Shown piece after piece: positions 24,969 through 34,700 of a DNA stretch of 64,000 bases. The notes below the pieces were generated by a model that ran no database searches, was not told the origin of the DNA, and saw only the letters and a program-made list of their open reading frames with translations. Numbering within the stretch: position 1 is the stretch's first letter; every line of letters begins with the position of its first letter. Location of the stretch: contig NZ_JAANIG010000001.1 in NCBI RefSeq assembly GCF_011174675.1, positions 62,001 through 126,000 of the forward strand. The letters are read 5' to 3'. Made by a program: the position numbers and the translations under genes. The stretch comes from Perlabentimonas gracilis. Its GTDB lineage: Bacteria > Bacteroidota > Bacteroidia > Bacteroidales > Tenuifilaceae.

Positions 24969-27443
24969 ATGATAAATGTAAAGGACACTTCGAAAATTGC
25001 GCTAGTTACTAAGAGCAAGAGTTACAGCTATGGAGAGCTGCTTCAGATGATTGAGAGCTTTGCGCTGCTGTTTAGAGGGAAGGGATACCAAAAGATTGCA
25101 ATTTATTCGGAGAATCGTGCTGAGTGGATTGCTGCCTTTTATGCTGGCTTACGCAACGAATGCGTTGTGGTACCTATCGATTTTATGGCTTCGCCCGATG
25201 ATGCAAGCTACATTATAAACGACTGCCAACCCGAGATGCTGTTTACCAGTCCTTCGCTTAAAAGCCAGGTCGAGGAGATTATGAAAAGGGTTGAGAAGAG
25301 TCCACAGCTTCATATCTTTGGCGAAGACTCACTGGACGAGGTACATACTGCAATAGAGTGGGAGAAGCCCCATGATATTGAGAAAACAGCTGTAATTATA
25401 TACACCTCGGGAACCACGGGAAGCCCCAAGGGTGTTATGCTTTCGTATAAGAATATTATCGCTAACCTCGATGGTGTTTCCAAGAAGGTTGAAATTTACA
25501 GGCACGACAGACAGGTTCTAATGCTTCTGCCACTTCACCATGTTTTTCCTTTGGCAGGATCGATGATGGCTCCCTTGTATGTTGGAGGAACCATTGTGAT
25601 GTCGCCCTCTATGCAGTCGGCCGATTTGTTGGAAACCCTAAAGAACAATCAGGTGGCCATAATGATTGGTGTACCTCGTTTGTATGAGATTATCTATAAG
25701 GGAATTAAGTCGAAAATTGATGCTACGCTAATTGGCCGAATTTTTTACCGAATAGTAAAGCTGTCGGGAAGTCGTAAGCTGGCTCACAAAATTTTCAAAA
25801 AGGTACACGTTAACTTTGGTGGACACCTGCAATTCCTTGTAAGCGGTGGAGCCGCTTTGCCCAAGCATGTGGGTACCATGTTCCAAACGCTTGGGTTTGA
25901 TGTGCTGGAAGGTTTTGGTATGACCGAGGCTGCACCTATGATTACTTTTACCCGTCCGGGTAAGGTGCGTATTGGCTCTCCGGGGCAAGCGCTTCCAGGT
26001 GTTGAGGTTGAGATTCGCGATGGTGAGATTGTTGCCAGAGGCCACAACGTGATGCAGGGCTACTACAACCGACCTGAGGAGACTGCCGATGTGCTTAAGG
26101 ATGGATGGCTTTATACCGGTGACCTTGGGCGTCTCGACAGGGATGGATACCTATTCATAACAGGGCGTAAAAAGGATATCATCATACTTTCCAGTGGCAA
26201 AAATATTAACCCTGTTGAACTCGAGATATCGTTCGAGAAGAGTTTCGATGTGGTGAAAGAAGCCGGAGTTTTTCTGCACAACAATCATCTGCACATAGCT
26301 ATTCTTCCTAATCTGGAGTTGCTTGCTGAGATGGGAGTACAGGATGTGAATGCATACTTTAAGAGTGAGGTTATCCCAGTTTTCAACGGAAAGCTATCGC
26401 CATACAAGCGAATTTTAAAGTTTGCCATTGTAGGCAATGAGTTACCCCGGACCCGTTTGGGCAAAATTCAACGCTTTAAGCTAGCCGATCATGCCATGAA
26501 ATCGCAGGATAAGAAGGCAACAGCAGAGTCTTACGAAGCTACAGAATACTACAATGCTGTTAAGGGCTATATTGAATCGCAGATTGATTACGATATTCAG
26601 CCAAGCCATCACGTGGAGCTGGATCTTGGGCTCGATTCGTTGAATAAAATGGGGCTGATTGATTACATAGAGCGGAGCTTTGGTGTAAAGATGGATGAGA
26701 AGAAGCTAATTAGCTTCCCAACGCTAAGCCATATGGCTGACTATATTAAGGAGAAGAAACAATGGTTTAAGGATGGAACCCATAGCTGGGCCGAAACGCT
26801 AAAGGAGAAGGTAGATGTGAAGTTGCCCAAGTCATGGCCAACCCACAACATCTTTAAGAGCTTGGCCAAGTACATGTTCAAGGTTTACTTCCGCTTCCAC
26901 GGCGAAGGGGTCGAGAATATCCCCGAAGGCCCGTGCATCATCACCCCCAACCACCAAAGTTTTATCGATGGGCTATTCGTAGCAGCATTCCTAAAACGTA
27001 AGGTGTTTAGGGAGACCTATTTCTACGCTAAAAAGAAACATGTTAAGAATGCATTCCTTCGTTTCTTGGCTCGAACCAATAATGTTATTGTGGTTGATAT
27101 GGAAGGCAACATCAAGGAGTCTATTCATCAGATGGCTGCTGCGCTTAAGGAGGGACGTAAGGTGATTATCTTCCCCGAGGGAACGCGATCGAAAACGGGT
27201 GAACTGGGTGAGTTTAAAAAAACCTTTGCTATCCTTAGCACGGAGCTTAACGTTCCGGTTGTACCTGTAGCCATTGAGGGCGCCGATAAGGCACTGCCTG
27301 TGGGAGCAAAAATCCCTCGCCCATGGAAACGTGTAAACGTAACTTTCCTTGAGCCAATTCAACCCCAAGGCCATACTGCCGAAACACTAGTTGATGGCGT
27401 GTATGGGAAGATAGAAAAGGCACTTACAGGCCAAGCTAGCTAG
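24969..27443 (+). CDS. Acyl-ACP/CoA synthetase + acyl carrier domain + PlsC acyltransferase
   Basis: An 824-residue three-domain protein. Residues 1-505 are an AMP-binding adenylase: IIYTSGTTGSPKGVMLSY at about 141, GFGMTEAAPM, YTGDLGRLDRDG. Residues 530-600 form a phosphopantetheine carrier domain with the attachment serine in LDLGLDSLNKM (about 554). Residues 630-824 are a lysophosphatidate-type acyltransferase with the NHQSFIDG (HX4D) motif at about 661 and FPEGTRSKTG at about 735. It could activate a fatty acid, hold it on its own carrier domain and transfer it to a lysophospholipid, like E. coli Aas but with a built-in ACP. It is monocistronic between its own promoter and a terminator. 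Confidence 0.88.
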   Translation: MINVKDTSKIALVTKSKSYSYGELLQMIESFALLFRGKGYQKIAIYSENRAEWIAAFYAGLRNECVVVPIDFMASPDDASYIINDCQPEMLFTSPSLKSQVEEIMKRVEKSPQLHIFGEDSLDEVHTAIEWEKPHDIEKTAVIIYTSGTTGSPKGVMLSYKNIIANLDGVSKKVEIYRHDRQVLMLLPLHHVFPLAGSMMAPLYVGGTIVMSPSMQSADLLETLKNNQVAIMIGVPRLYEIIYKGIKSKIDATLIGRIFYRIVKLSGSRKLAHKIFKKVHVNFGGHLQFLVSGGAALPKHVGTMFQTLGFDVLEGFGMTEAAPMITFTRPGKVRIGSPGQALPGVEVEIRDGEIVARGHNVMQGYYNRPEETADVLKDGWLYTGDLGRLDRDGYLFITGRKKDIIILSSGKNINPVELEISFEKSFDVVKEAGVFLHNNHLHIAILPNLELLAEMGVQDVNAYFKSEVIPVFNGKLSPYKRILKFAIVGNELPRTRLGKIQRFKLADHAMKSQDKKATAESYEATEYYNAVKGYIESQIDYDIQPSHHVELDLGLDSLNKMGLIDYIERSFGVKMDEKKLISFPTLSHMADYIKEKKQWFKDGTHSWAETLKEKVDVKLPKSWPTHNIFKSLAKYMFKVYFRFHGEGVENIPEGPCIITPNHQSFIDGLFVAAFLKRKVFRETYFYAKKKHVKNAFLRFLARTNNVIVVDMEGNIKESIHQMAAALKEGRKVIIFPEGTRSKTGELGEFKKTFAILSTELNVPVVPVAIEGADKALPVGAKIPRPWKRVNVTFLEPIQPQGHTAETLVDGVYGKIEKALTGQAS

Positions 27444-27462
27444 ATTTATAACAATATCTTGA

Positions 27463-27494
27463 ATGGGAGAGGGGTGCCTCTCCCATTTTTTTTT
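27463..27494. terminator. Strong Rho-independent terminator
   Basis: A perfect 10-bp stem ATGGGAGAGG/CCTCTCCCAT with a GGTG loop followed by nine Ts. It ends the acyl-ACP synthetase gene and may also stop the convergent CHAT gene. Confidence 0.92.
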
Positions 27495-27509
27495 GCATTC
27501 CCAACATGT

Positions 27510-30368
27510 TTAGGTTCCAATAAGGACGAATCCTGCCCAGTCAATTGGTAGATATCCCTTGCCAATGCAATCTAACTTTGCAAGGCGGAGAGCATCTGCA
27601 TAAGAATTACCATTGAGCAAATGCTCGTAAAAGGCAATCATTAAATCTTTGGTTCTCTCATCATGCACCTTCCAGAGTGATGCGATTACATTGGGAACGC
27701 CTGCAAAAATAAAGCCTCTGGGCAGCGCCATGATACCCTCGCCTTCGGCTATGGTTCCTGTACCAGTATTGCATGCGCTAAGCACGGCAAGGTTCGCGTT
27801 TAGCTTTAGGTTTTGAAGCTTCGCAAGGCTTAGGAAGCCCTCCTCATAAAAGGTTTTATTGATATTGTGGTGCTGATTTGGGTAAAGGAATAGGCCTGAA
27901 CGTTCTGGATTGTTCTTGTTTGTTAGGCCATGCGTTGCTAAATGCAAAATATCGAAATTGCCGAGCTGGTGCTCCACGTTTTTTTCAGTGGCTTGCTCAC
28001 CAACAATAGATACCGAAACCGTATTGTGCTGTTTGTACAGCTCGTTTATCCTGTCTACCTCCTCTTTTGATGCGTATAGCGGAGGGAGTGGGATGGATCC
28101 CCGGTAATCGGATGCGAGCTGGGTGGTTTCCCATATATTATCCATTGTAAAGGGTGCCACGGTAAGTAGCGAAGGCGTTGTCAACTCCTGTGCATTGAGC
28201 TTGGAACGGTACCAAAGCGACGAGGAGTAGCTATAGGTAACTGTGTGGGTTTCTATAATCATCTTGCTTGATGATGGTGGTTTAAGCCATTCGAATGGTA
28301 TTTGAACTAGCTCGTTGCTTGGTATTACAACTAAGCTATTTAGCTCATCAATCTCGGCCATGATGGAGTGGCAAAAAAGTACTTCTCCAAGACCAGATGT
28401 GCTCCCACCCGTCTTTACCTCATAAATCTCCCTGCTAATCATTTTGTTAAGTTCTTCAACCCTCTTTTGCCCAACCCTTAGGCTATTGTTAGTGATGAAA
28501 ATCCAACTCAGGGTTGAGTCGCTATGGCAAAACTCTATCAGGCCCTGTTGGGGATTGAGTAAACTTTGCAGTTCTGCAACTGTTGGAATACTTATTGACT
28601 GTAGGTTTGTATCTAGCTTACGGCTAACCCTATGCTTGGTTATTAGCGATTCAATAAGGCTGAAGTTCAACGCTTTATTTAGCGAGTCCCTTTCGTTGCT
28701 GCTAAGGTTCTTGTTGGTTAGCTGAGTTTTAACCCTATTTACCTCGCTAACTGTATGCAAAAGTTCTGAAAACTGATGCGAGTTGCTCTCTAGCTGTCCC
28801 TGCAAAATGTTTTTACCCAAGTTGTTGTTTAGCTGAATGGCTTTGGACGAAAAAAATAGTTGAGCCACCAGCTCCTGGTCGGTACTGGGGTTGTAATTAT
28901 TTAGAAGATAGGAGAGCGATTGGTTTACAAAGCGATTATATTCTGCAATTATGCTCGAAATCTCAAGACCAAACACTTCGTTCTGAACAATCCTTTTGTA
29001 CAGCTCATTCTTTTTGAATACAATGTCAGAGATTAGCCCTTTATACAATGCTTTATTCTCCACCTTATCGAGCTTTAAATAGATTGTGTTGAGGATTTTG
29101 AAAAACTCAAGCTGTACGTTGGGGTCTAGCGAGTCGCTTAGCGATGGTAAGGCATGGTTACCAACCTGGTTGTGCTTGTCAAATTGTGCATTGATAATAT
29201 CCACAGCCTGCGAGAACTGGTTTTGCCTGAGGTGTATTAGGGCTTGATTCCTACTAATACGTTCCTGAAAGAAATCGGCTGCCTTATGGTTTTCAAGGAT
29301 ATCAATCACTCTTTGTGCCGAGTCGGGTGCAATATTTATGGCCGCTTCTACCAGAGTGATATAGGCCAAACCCCTGTTGTAGTCAGACATGGGTTGGCTA
29401 CTCGCCACATCTTTGGCAATATGGTAGTGATGCCAAAAGGCAACCGTGTCGTTCAAATCGGAATAGGCTTGCGCCAGCAGCGAGTGCGACGATGATTTCA
29501 GGTTCCACATGGGGTACTGGAGCGTATCAAGGCATTGGGTGGTTCTCAGGTTGTACTCAATCGATTTTTCAATATCCTTAATGTTCCAGTAGTATCTATT
29601 CCCCAGCATATAGTTGAAAAAGCTGGTGTATACAAGGGTTGGGATATTTCTTGGCGCTTTATTAAGTAACGAGAGGTCATTCTGTAAAACCTCAATAACT
29701 GTTTGTTCAAGGTCAATGCCATCGGTATTGCTTATTAGGCTCATATCGGCCACGGCAAGGCTCATGAGGTCGTTGTTGTGTAAAGCGGTATTTCTTGCTT
29801 GGTAAAGCATTTCAATAGCCTCATCGGTTTTACCCCTGCGGTTTAAGAACAGGCCATAGTCAACCAGCGTGTTGGTCATGGGTTCACCATCAACCCCAAG
29901 CGAATCGAGAATTGCAAGTTGTGACGCTAGCATTTCCTCTTCGCCTCTTGAGGTATGATTGGAGCGTGTAAACAATCCGCGCAGCAGTCGTAATGATACG
30001 GCGTACTCAATATCAATGGTGTCGGAATGAGCGGCAAAGGCTTGCATTGCATTGTACAAGTCAGAGTACCCCTCGCTGAATTGGTTGCCAAATTTGTAAA
30101 AATTCGACACCTCATTCTTTAGGAAGAGGAATTGCCGCAGGTCTCCTTGGTTTTGAGCCTGTATAGCTAGGCTGTCGATTTGTACTAGCGCTTCGCTAAT
30201 ATCTCTGTTGATGTTATACTTTTTCACAATCTCGATGTATGAGTTGTAGTATGAGTATGAGCGAAGTTCTCTGTCGACAGAGTAAAAAGGGCCGTATTGT
30301 GCGTAGGAAATAAAATTTATGGAAATGAATAGTAGCAGAAGGCTGAGCGTGGTAAGTAATGATCTCAT
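27510..30368 (-). CDS. Secreted TPR-CHAT (caspase-like) protein 1
   Basis: A 952-residue protein with signal peptide (cleavage near ISYAQ). The middle is a long helical-repeat region of weak TPRs (about 40-480), then a coiled segment. The C-terminal CHAT domain (about 640-952) has the catalytic His in FDILHLATHG (about 807) and the catalytic Cys in LAVLSACNTGTG (about 864). MALPRGFIFAGVPNVIASLW follows, the strongly conserved post-Cys block. The dyad is intact, so a clostripain/caspase-like protease activity is expected, but outside the cytoplasm. It lies 153 nt downstream of a paralogue in the same orientation. A TTTAGGATA 9-mer occurs upstream of both. Confidence 0.85.
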   Translation of the reverse strand: MRSLLTTLSLLLLFISINFISYAQYGPFYSVDRELRSYSYYNSYIEIVKKYNINRDISEALVQIDSLAIQAQNQGDLRQFLFLKNEVSNFYKFGNQFSEGYSDLYNAMQAFAAHSDTIDIEYAVSLRLLRGLFTRSNHTSRGEEEMLASQLAILDSLGVDGEPMTNTLVDYGLFLNRRGKTDEAIEMLYQARNTALHNNDLMSLAVADMSLISNTDGIDLEQTVIEVLQNDLSLLNKAPRNIPTLVYTSFFNYMLGNRYYWNIKDIEKSIEYNLRTTQCLDTLQYPMWNLKSSSHSLLAQAYSDLNDTVAFWHHYHIAKDVASSQPMSDYNRGLAYITLVEAAINIAPDSAQRVIDILENHKAADFFQERISRNQALIHLRQNQFSQAVDIINAQFDKHNQVGNHALPSLSDSLDPNVQLEFFKILNTIYLKLDKVENKALYKGLISDIVFKKNELYKRIVQNEVFGLEISSIIAEYNRFVNQSLSYLLNNYNPSTDQELVAQLFFSSKAIQLNNNLGKNILQGQLESNSHQFSELLHTVSEVNRVKTQLTNKNLSSNERDSLNKALNFSLIESLITKHRVSRKLDTNLQSISIPTVAELQSLLNPQQGLIEFCHSDSTLSWIFITNNSLRVGQKRVEELNKMISREIYEVKTGGSTSGLGEVLFCHSIMAEIDELNSLVVIPSNELVQIPFEWLKPPSSSKMIIETHTVTYSYSSSLWYRSKLNAQELTTPSLLTVAPFTMDNIWETTQLASDYRGSIPLPPLYASKEEVDRINELYKQHNTVSVSIVGEQATEKNVEHQLGNFDILHLATHGLTNKNNPERSGLFLYPNQHHNINKTFYEEGFLSLAKLQNLKLNANLAVLSACNTGTGTIAEGEGIMALPRGFIFAGVPNVIASLWKVHDERTKDLMIAFYEHLLNGNSYADALRLAKLDCIGKGYLPIDWAGFVLIGT

Positions 30369-30521
30369 AAGGAATATGTTTAAAAAGTTGCTTAGTTCTT
30401 GTTTGATAGTTGCTCAATATAGTGTTTATTTTTAAACCCATATAGGTTTAGCTGTTTACTCATAGGCATTATCACTTGTGTTCTCGATATCTTTTGCTGT
30501 TATCCTAAATTCTTGCTCTAG

Positions 30522-33482
30522 CTATCGGCCTATAAGTATAAAGCTAGCCCAGTCCGTGGGCAGAAAACCGTTGCTTATGCACTCCAGCTTGGCAAGTTGC
30601 AGCGCCTCGGCATAGGACATTCCGCTAAGTAGGTGCTGGTAAAACGCTACCATAAGCTGCTTAGTTTTCTCATCGTGCACCTTCCAAAGCGAGGCAATTA
30701 CATTGGGAACGCCAGCGTACATAAATCCACGGGGTAAGGCCATTACGCCTTCGCCTTGCACCTTCTGACCAACGCTGGTTTGGCACGCGCTCAGCACAAC
30801 AAGGTTTGCCTGGGTATTCAAATTGTATATTTCGTTTAGGTGAAGCGCATCGATGCTCTTTTCGCTTGAAAAGTAAATTCCTGAATTTCGAAAATTATGA
30901 ATATCGGCAAAGCCGTGCGAGGCAATGTGAATGATATCGAAGTCGGCTATTTGCATAGCAAATTCCGATTTGCTAACCTTGTCAAAATTAACCAGCATTT
31001 GCCCCTCAGCCTTTGTGCCGAATAATTTACCCAGCATTAGCACTTCTTGTTTAGCCATGGGGAGCAGAGCCATTTGCTTAACATTATCCCTGTCGTTGGC
31101 ATTGCTTTGGGTTGTTATGCTGATATTATCCGCAATGGCAGGGTTGCCGTTCAACGTTGAAAAATCTGGGGCAAAGGCAGCAAAACTTAGCCTATTCGCA
31201 TCAGTAGCTTTGGAATGGCTCCTCGCCCATAGGCTAAGGGAATAATGGTAGCTGGTGGCCAACTTGCTACAAATGGTGTTGCCTGTATTATCAATAGGTA
31301 AACTCTCCAAGGGAATATCGGAGAAAAGTGGATCGGGAATTACAACAATCCTCTTCTTTGCTGAAAGAGGTTGCTCTATGTCTGCAAAGAGCAGTTTGTA
31401 AAGCGTCGTACCGTAAAGCCTATAGCCATCCAAGTCGCCTGTTTTTAGGCTTCTAAAATAAGCTGCAAATGCATCCACTTGTTGAGCGCTTAGCTGGGTT
31501 GTTGTATGCTCAATTGTATTGCTATCGATATAGAAGCGAATTAGCCTTCGGCTTTGCTTATCAATCCCAGTTACTATGTCCTCGCTGTCGTCGTTGTAGC
31601 TGTCGATATGATAAAATATTATTGCCATATCATTGGATATTTGGCCTTGAAGCGAGTCGAGATTTAGCTCAGGTATAATTGGGTTAAGCCTCTGCGGTGT
31701 TGTATTTATCTTAGGCTTAGCGTTCAGTACTGTGTTGGCTAGTTGTAGCTTTAGCGATAGGCTCTGATTGTGTAAATTATTGTATTCTGTGCTTACATTG
31801 TCTCCTATCTCTTGCAGCTTTAGGTCAATCTCCTCTATCTGGTTTCGTAGAGCAACTTCAGCAGAGTCCTCTACCTCGCTATGGCTATACCGAGAGCTGA
31901 GCAGGTACTTTAGGTAGTTTGCGTTGGCCTTCTCGCTATACATAACAGCTTGCCGTACTGTTTTATCATCTTGTTTGTGTTTGTTTTTCTCAAGGTTAAA
32001 GTAAATTCCGTAAGAGGCAATGGCCTTGGCTCGTCGTGAATTTTCTATACCCGATTGCTCGCCCAGGGCTTTATCGTTTATAATATCAATTAGTTTAAGC
32101 GCGTAGCTACAGTGGTTTATTCCATGGGTTAGGAGGGAGGTATCCTGAGCTTGCTGATATAGCCTTTTGTAAGCTTCAATTTTTGCGGCCAACGATCGGT
32201 AGTATCGAATAATGTACGAATCGCGAGGTGTTGGTGGTATATCGTGCAGATCAAAATCCTTGCCCCTGTGCTCGTACCCTAGCCGTTTTTGTGCAATGCC
32301 AAGTGCACTGTCGGGCTTGTTCCACTGAAGGTAGAGCCTGGCAAGTTCACCGTAAAGCGTAAACTCATGGGGGAATCGTCCTTTCCACCCGCTTTTCCCT
32401 GCACTATACACTTCGTTAAAGCATTGGCTGGCCTTGTCGTAGATTTTCATATTCCGGTAAAGCCTCCCAAGGTATAGGTTTGCAGTAATATATTCGAGTG
32501 ATGTGGTGCCAAAAACCTCCGAGGTTATCTGCTTGGCATTTAGAAAGTAGGGGAGGGCCTTATCGTATTCATTGAAGTTCCTATACAAATCGCCCAGCGC
32601 AAAGTTTAGCCCATAAACCTTTGCTTGCGACATGCTGTTTGCCATGGCGTACTCTTCGGCCAATTTGCCATAGCGGGTTGCTTTGTCGTAATCTCTCTGG
32701 AAAGCATAGTACTGCTGCGAAAGCTTCATGAGCGTTGTGTAGTAGGTAAAATCTTGCCGTGCACCCGATTTCTCGAATGCCTTTGCAGCCGCCTCGAACA
32801 GCTCAACCTTTAGGTATAGCTGCGTTTTGTCGAGCCGTTCGGCTTGGATAAAGTAGAGAATTGCCTTGGCGTAATCCGACGATTGATTTTGTAAGATGCT
32901 TGTGGCTCTGGTAATGTTCGTGTTGGCCTTATCGGAATTCATCATCTTTGAGTGGAGTTGCCAAAGGGTGAAGTAGGTCATGGCCAGCACCTCAGGGTAT
33001 GTACCGGACTCTTCGAGCAGCTTGGTGGCTTCGATAAAAAAAGACTCACTCATCTGGTAATCGTTTACCAGAGTGTACACCCTTGCCGTTAGTAGGTAGT
33101 TCTCAATCAATTCTATGCTTTGCAACGGATCAACCCTACCGCTCACCCTTTCCCTTGCTTGCTGGAGGGTTTCCAATGCTTCTTGAGGCCTGCTGTTCTC
33201 GCCCTGAAGCTGCGCTTTAAAACTGCTAATAAAGAGGTAGTGTTCCCATTGCTCCTCGTTGCGGTATTTATCCATAGCTACATCCGATTGTGCAATAGCT
33301 GTTGCCAGATGCTCCGAGGCGTAGCTCTTGCGTGCGCTTTGCCAGAACACACAATTGGTTGGTATAGATCGGTAGTGCACAAAACGATCGGGATACTGGG
33401 CCAGCGAGATGTTAATAGATGATGTTGCCAGGCAAAAGGCAGCTAGAAGTTTGAAAAGCCAGGCTTTTAAATACAGACGCAT
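30522..33482 (-). CDS. Secreted TPR-CHAT (caspase-like) protein 2
   Basis: A 986-residue paralogue of the downstream gene. It has a signal peptide (cleavage near ISLAQ) and helical TPR-like repeats (about 50-420; clear units at DKALPYFLNAKQIT and DKASQCFNEVYSAG). A coiled region with many Asn/Gln follows (about 500-600), then a CHAT domain (about 660-986). The catalytic His is in FDIIHIASHGF (about 853) and the catalytic Cys in LVVLSACQTSVG (about 897). The CHAT halves of the two proteins are much more alike than the TPR halves, which suggests that recognition has diverged while the protease was kept. It is divergent from the sigma-like gene. Confidence 0.85.
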   Translation of the reverse strand: MRLYLKAWLFKLLAAFCLATSSINISLAQYPDRFVHYRSIPTNCVFWQSARKSYASEHLATAIAQSDVAMDKYRNEEQWEHYLFISSFKAQLQGENSRPQEALETLQQARERVSGRVDPLQSIELIENYLLTARVYTLVNDYQMSESFFIEATKLLEESGTYPEVLAMTYFTLWQLHSKMMNSDKANTNITRATSILQNQSSDYAKAILYFIQAERLDKTQLYLKVELFEAAAKAFEKSGARQDFTYYTTLMKLSQQYYAFQRDYDKATRYGKLAEEYAMANSMSQAKVYGLNFALGDLYRNFNEYDKALPYFLNAKQITSEVFGTTSLEYITANLYLGRLYRNMKIYDKASQCFNEVYSAGKSGWKGRFPHEFTLYGELARLYLQWNKPDSALGIAQKRLGYEHRGKDFDLHDIPPTPRDSYIIRYYRSLAAKIEAYKRLYQQAQDTSLLTHGINHCSYALKLIDIINDKALGEQSGIENSRRAKAIASYGIYFNLEKNKHKQDDKTVRQAVMYSEKANANYLKYLLSSRYSHSEVEDSAEVALRNQIEEIDLKLQEIGDNVSTEYNNLHNQSLSLKLQLANTVLNAKPKINTTPQRLNPIIPELNLDSLQGQISNDMAIIFYHIDSYNDDSEDIVTGIDKQSRRLIRFYIDSNTIEHTTTQLSAQQVDAFAAYFRSLKTGDLDGYRLYGTTLYKLLFADIEQPLSAKKRIVVIPDPLFSDIPLESLPIDNTGNTICSKLATSYHYSLSLWARSHSKATDANRLSFAAFAPDFSTLNGNPAIADNISITTQSNANDRDNVKQMALLPMAKQEVLMLGKLFGTKAEGQMLVNFDKVSKSEFAMQIADFDIIHIASHGFADIHNFRNSGIYFSSEKSIDALHLNEIYNLNTQANLVVLSACQTSVGQKVQGEGVMALPRGFMYAGVPNVIASLWKVHDEKTKQLMVAFYQHLLSGMSYAEALQLAKLECISNGFLPTDWASFILIGR

Positions 33483-33918
33483 TGTTGCAGTTTTTAGTGC
33501 TATTTGGATATTGTAGGAGTCTCTTTGTCAGGGCGTATAAGCCTTGTGCCCGGAGTTCATGCTATCCTAAAAAATACTTTTTTTATCAAAATTATGTGAC
33601 TTTTACGAATCCGTTTGGGGTTTACCTCGTACTACAATATAGGATTGTTGAAAATACCCATTAGTTTAATAGAAATTTGAATGATTGTGATTTTGATGCA
33701 CAACGTAATAATGGCATAGCATTTGAAACCCAAACATTTCTATGGCAAATCTAAGGTTTGAACTGAAATTATAACCAACACATAAAGTTTTGTTTTCACT
33801 TTTGGATAAAATGCCCTATTATTTACACCAACAATCGGTTTCACTTGATATATAAATTCGCCAGCCAGGAAAAAATCTGTAAAAAAAAGGCAAATTTGTA
33901 TCAAATATCTTTTCAATT
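33483..33918. other. Divergent promoter region between CHAT and sigma-like genes
   Basis: 436 bp of AT-rich DNA without a gene. The minus strand has TTTAGGATA at 33563-33571 (about 80 nt before the CHAT2 start). The plus strand has the near match TTTTGGATA at 33800-33808 (about 110 nt before the sigma-like start). The same 9-mer, TTTAGGATA, lies upstream of CHAT1 at 30501-30509. No good TAnnTTTG box is present for the sigma-like gene, so these could be promoters read by an alternative sigma factor. Confidence 0.35.
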
Positions 33919-34647
33919 ATGAGGATACATAGCAACAATAGTATTGAGGCCATATCAATGGAAACAATTGTTGATATTGCCGGCAAGGTGGTATCAAAAT
34001 ATGTTTTTCGTTCGGTTATTCCCCATCGCGAGAAGGAAGATGTTGTGATGTCGATGGTGGAAAAGTTTATTCGAAGCCGATCGAAGATTGAAAGTTCGTT
34101 TGAGGGAAAAGCCAAGGCCACTACCTACATTGTTGCAATATTAAATAGAATGTGTTGCGAGGTGATTAGGAAAGAGAGCAGGCACTGGTACTCCATTGAT
34201 GAGGAGGAGCTGTTTAAAAGTGAATCGAACCAGAGTACCCTTCCCATTGAGGCTGAGAAAAGTTACGCCATATCTAACGAAGTGAACCGTTTGAATACTG
34301 CTTTGTTGTTTTTTAATGAGGATTTGGCCAAGCTAAAGGTGTTTCTTAGGTGTTTGTTCGATTTGCCCTACAACCCAGAGGAAATTGCCGAGTATGCAGG
34401 TAGTAAGGCGCAGCAGGTGACCGTTTTACTAGATGTTGCCGATCAAGGATCAAAGGGCGATAAGTTTGAAGTTCTGTCAAAGGTTGTTAACTTTGTGGAG
34501 GGAAAGAACGTGAAGGGTGATGCCGTTCGGATGTGGCTTAACAAGCAAATTGATGCGATTTTGAATAGACTCAATAGGAATGGGATATCAAATCACAACA
34601 AAGAATCGTTAGCTATTCTGATGGAACTTCAGCAAGCCAAAAATTAG
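33919..34647 (+). CDS. Atypical sigma-70-like factor (region 2 present, region 4 divergent)
   Basis: A 242-residue cytoplasmic protein. Residues 12-95 look like sigma-70 region 2: a helical core with REKEDVVMSMVEKFI in the position of the usual DxxQE(V)F helix. FEGKAKATTYIVAILNRMC then follows, matching the conserved F-G-x(n)-TWL-RIARN block, and EVIRKESR. The second half keeps a helical LNTALLFFNEDLAKLKVFLR segment but lacks a recognisable region 4 helix-turn-helix, ending in VRMWLNKQIDAILNRLNR. The anti-sigma-like gene begins 53 nt later. I infer an ECF-type regulator for the CHAT genes; it might instead be a non-transcriptional derivative of the fold. Confidence 0.6.
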   Translation: MRIHSNNSIEAISMETIVDIAGKVVSKYVFRSVIPHREKEDVVMSMVEKFIRSRSKIESSFEGKAKATTYIVAILNRMCCEVIRKESRHWYSIDEEELFKSESNQSTLPIEAEKSYAISNEVNRLNTALLFFNEDLAKLKVFLRCLFDLPYNPEEIAEYAGSKAQQVTVLLDVADQGSKGDKFEVLSKVVNFVEGKNVKGDAVRMWLNKQIDAILNRLNRNGISNHNKESLAILMELQQAKN

Positions 34648-34700
34648 GACACCCTCAACTGCTTCAACCAAAAAATGTAAGATTTAAGTATCCGACAATT

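Noticed and set aside
27510-33482. CHAT genes as part of a CRISPR type III-E (gRAMP) system
   Set aside because: No Cas7-like or gRAMP gene, no array, and both CHAT proteins have signal peptides.
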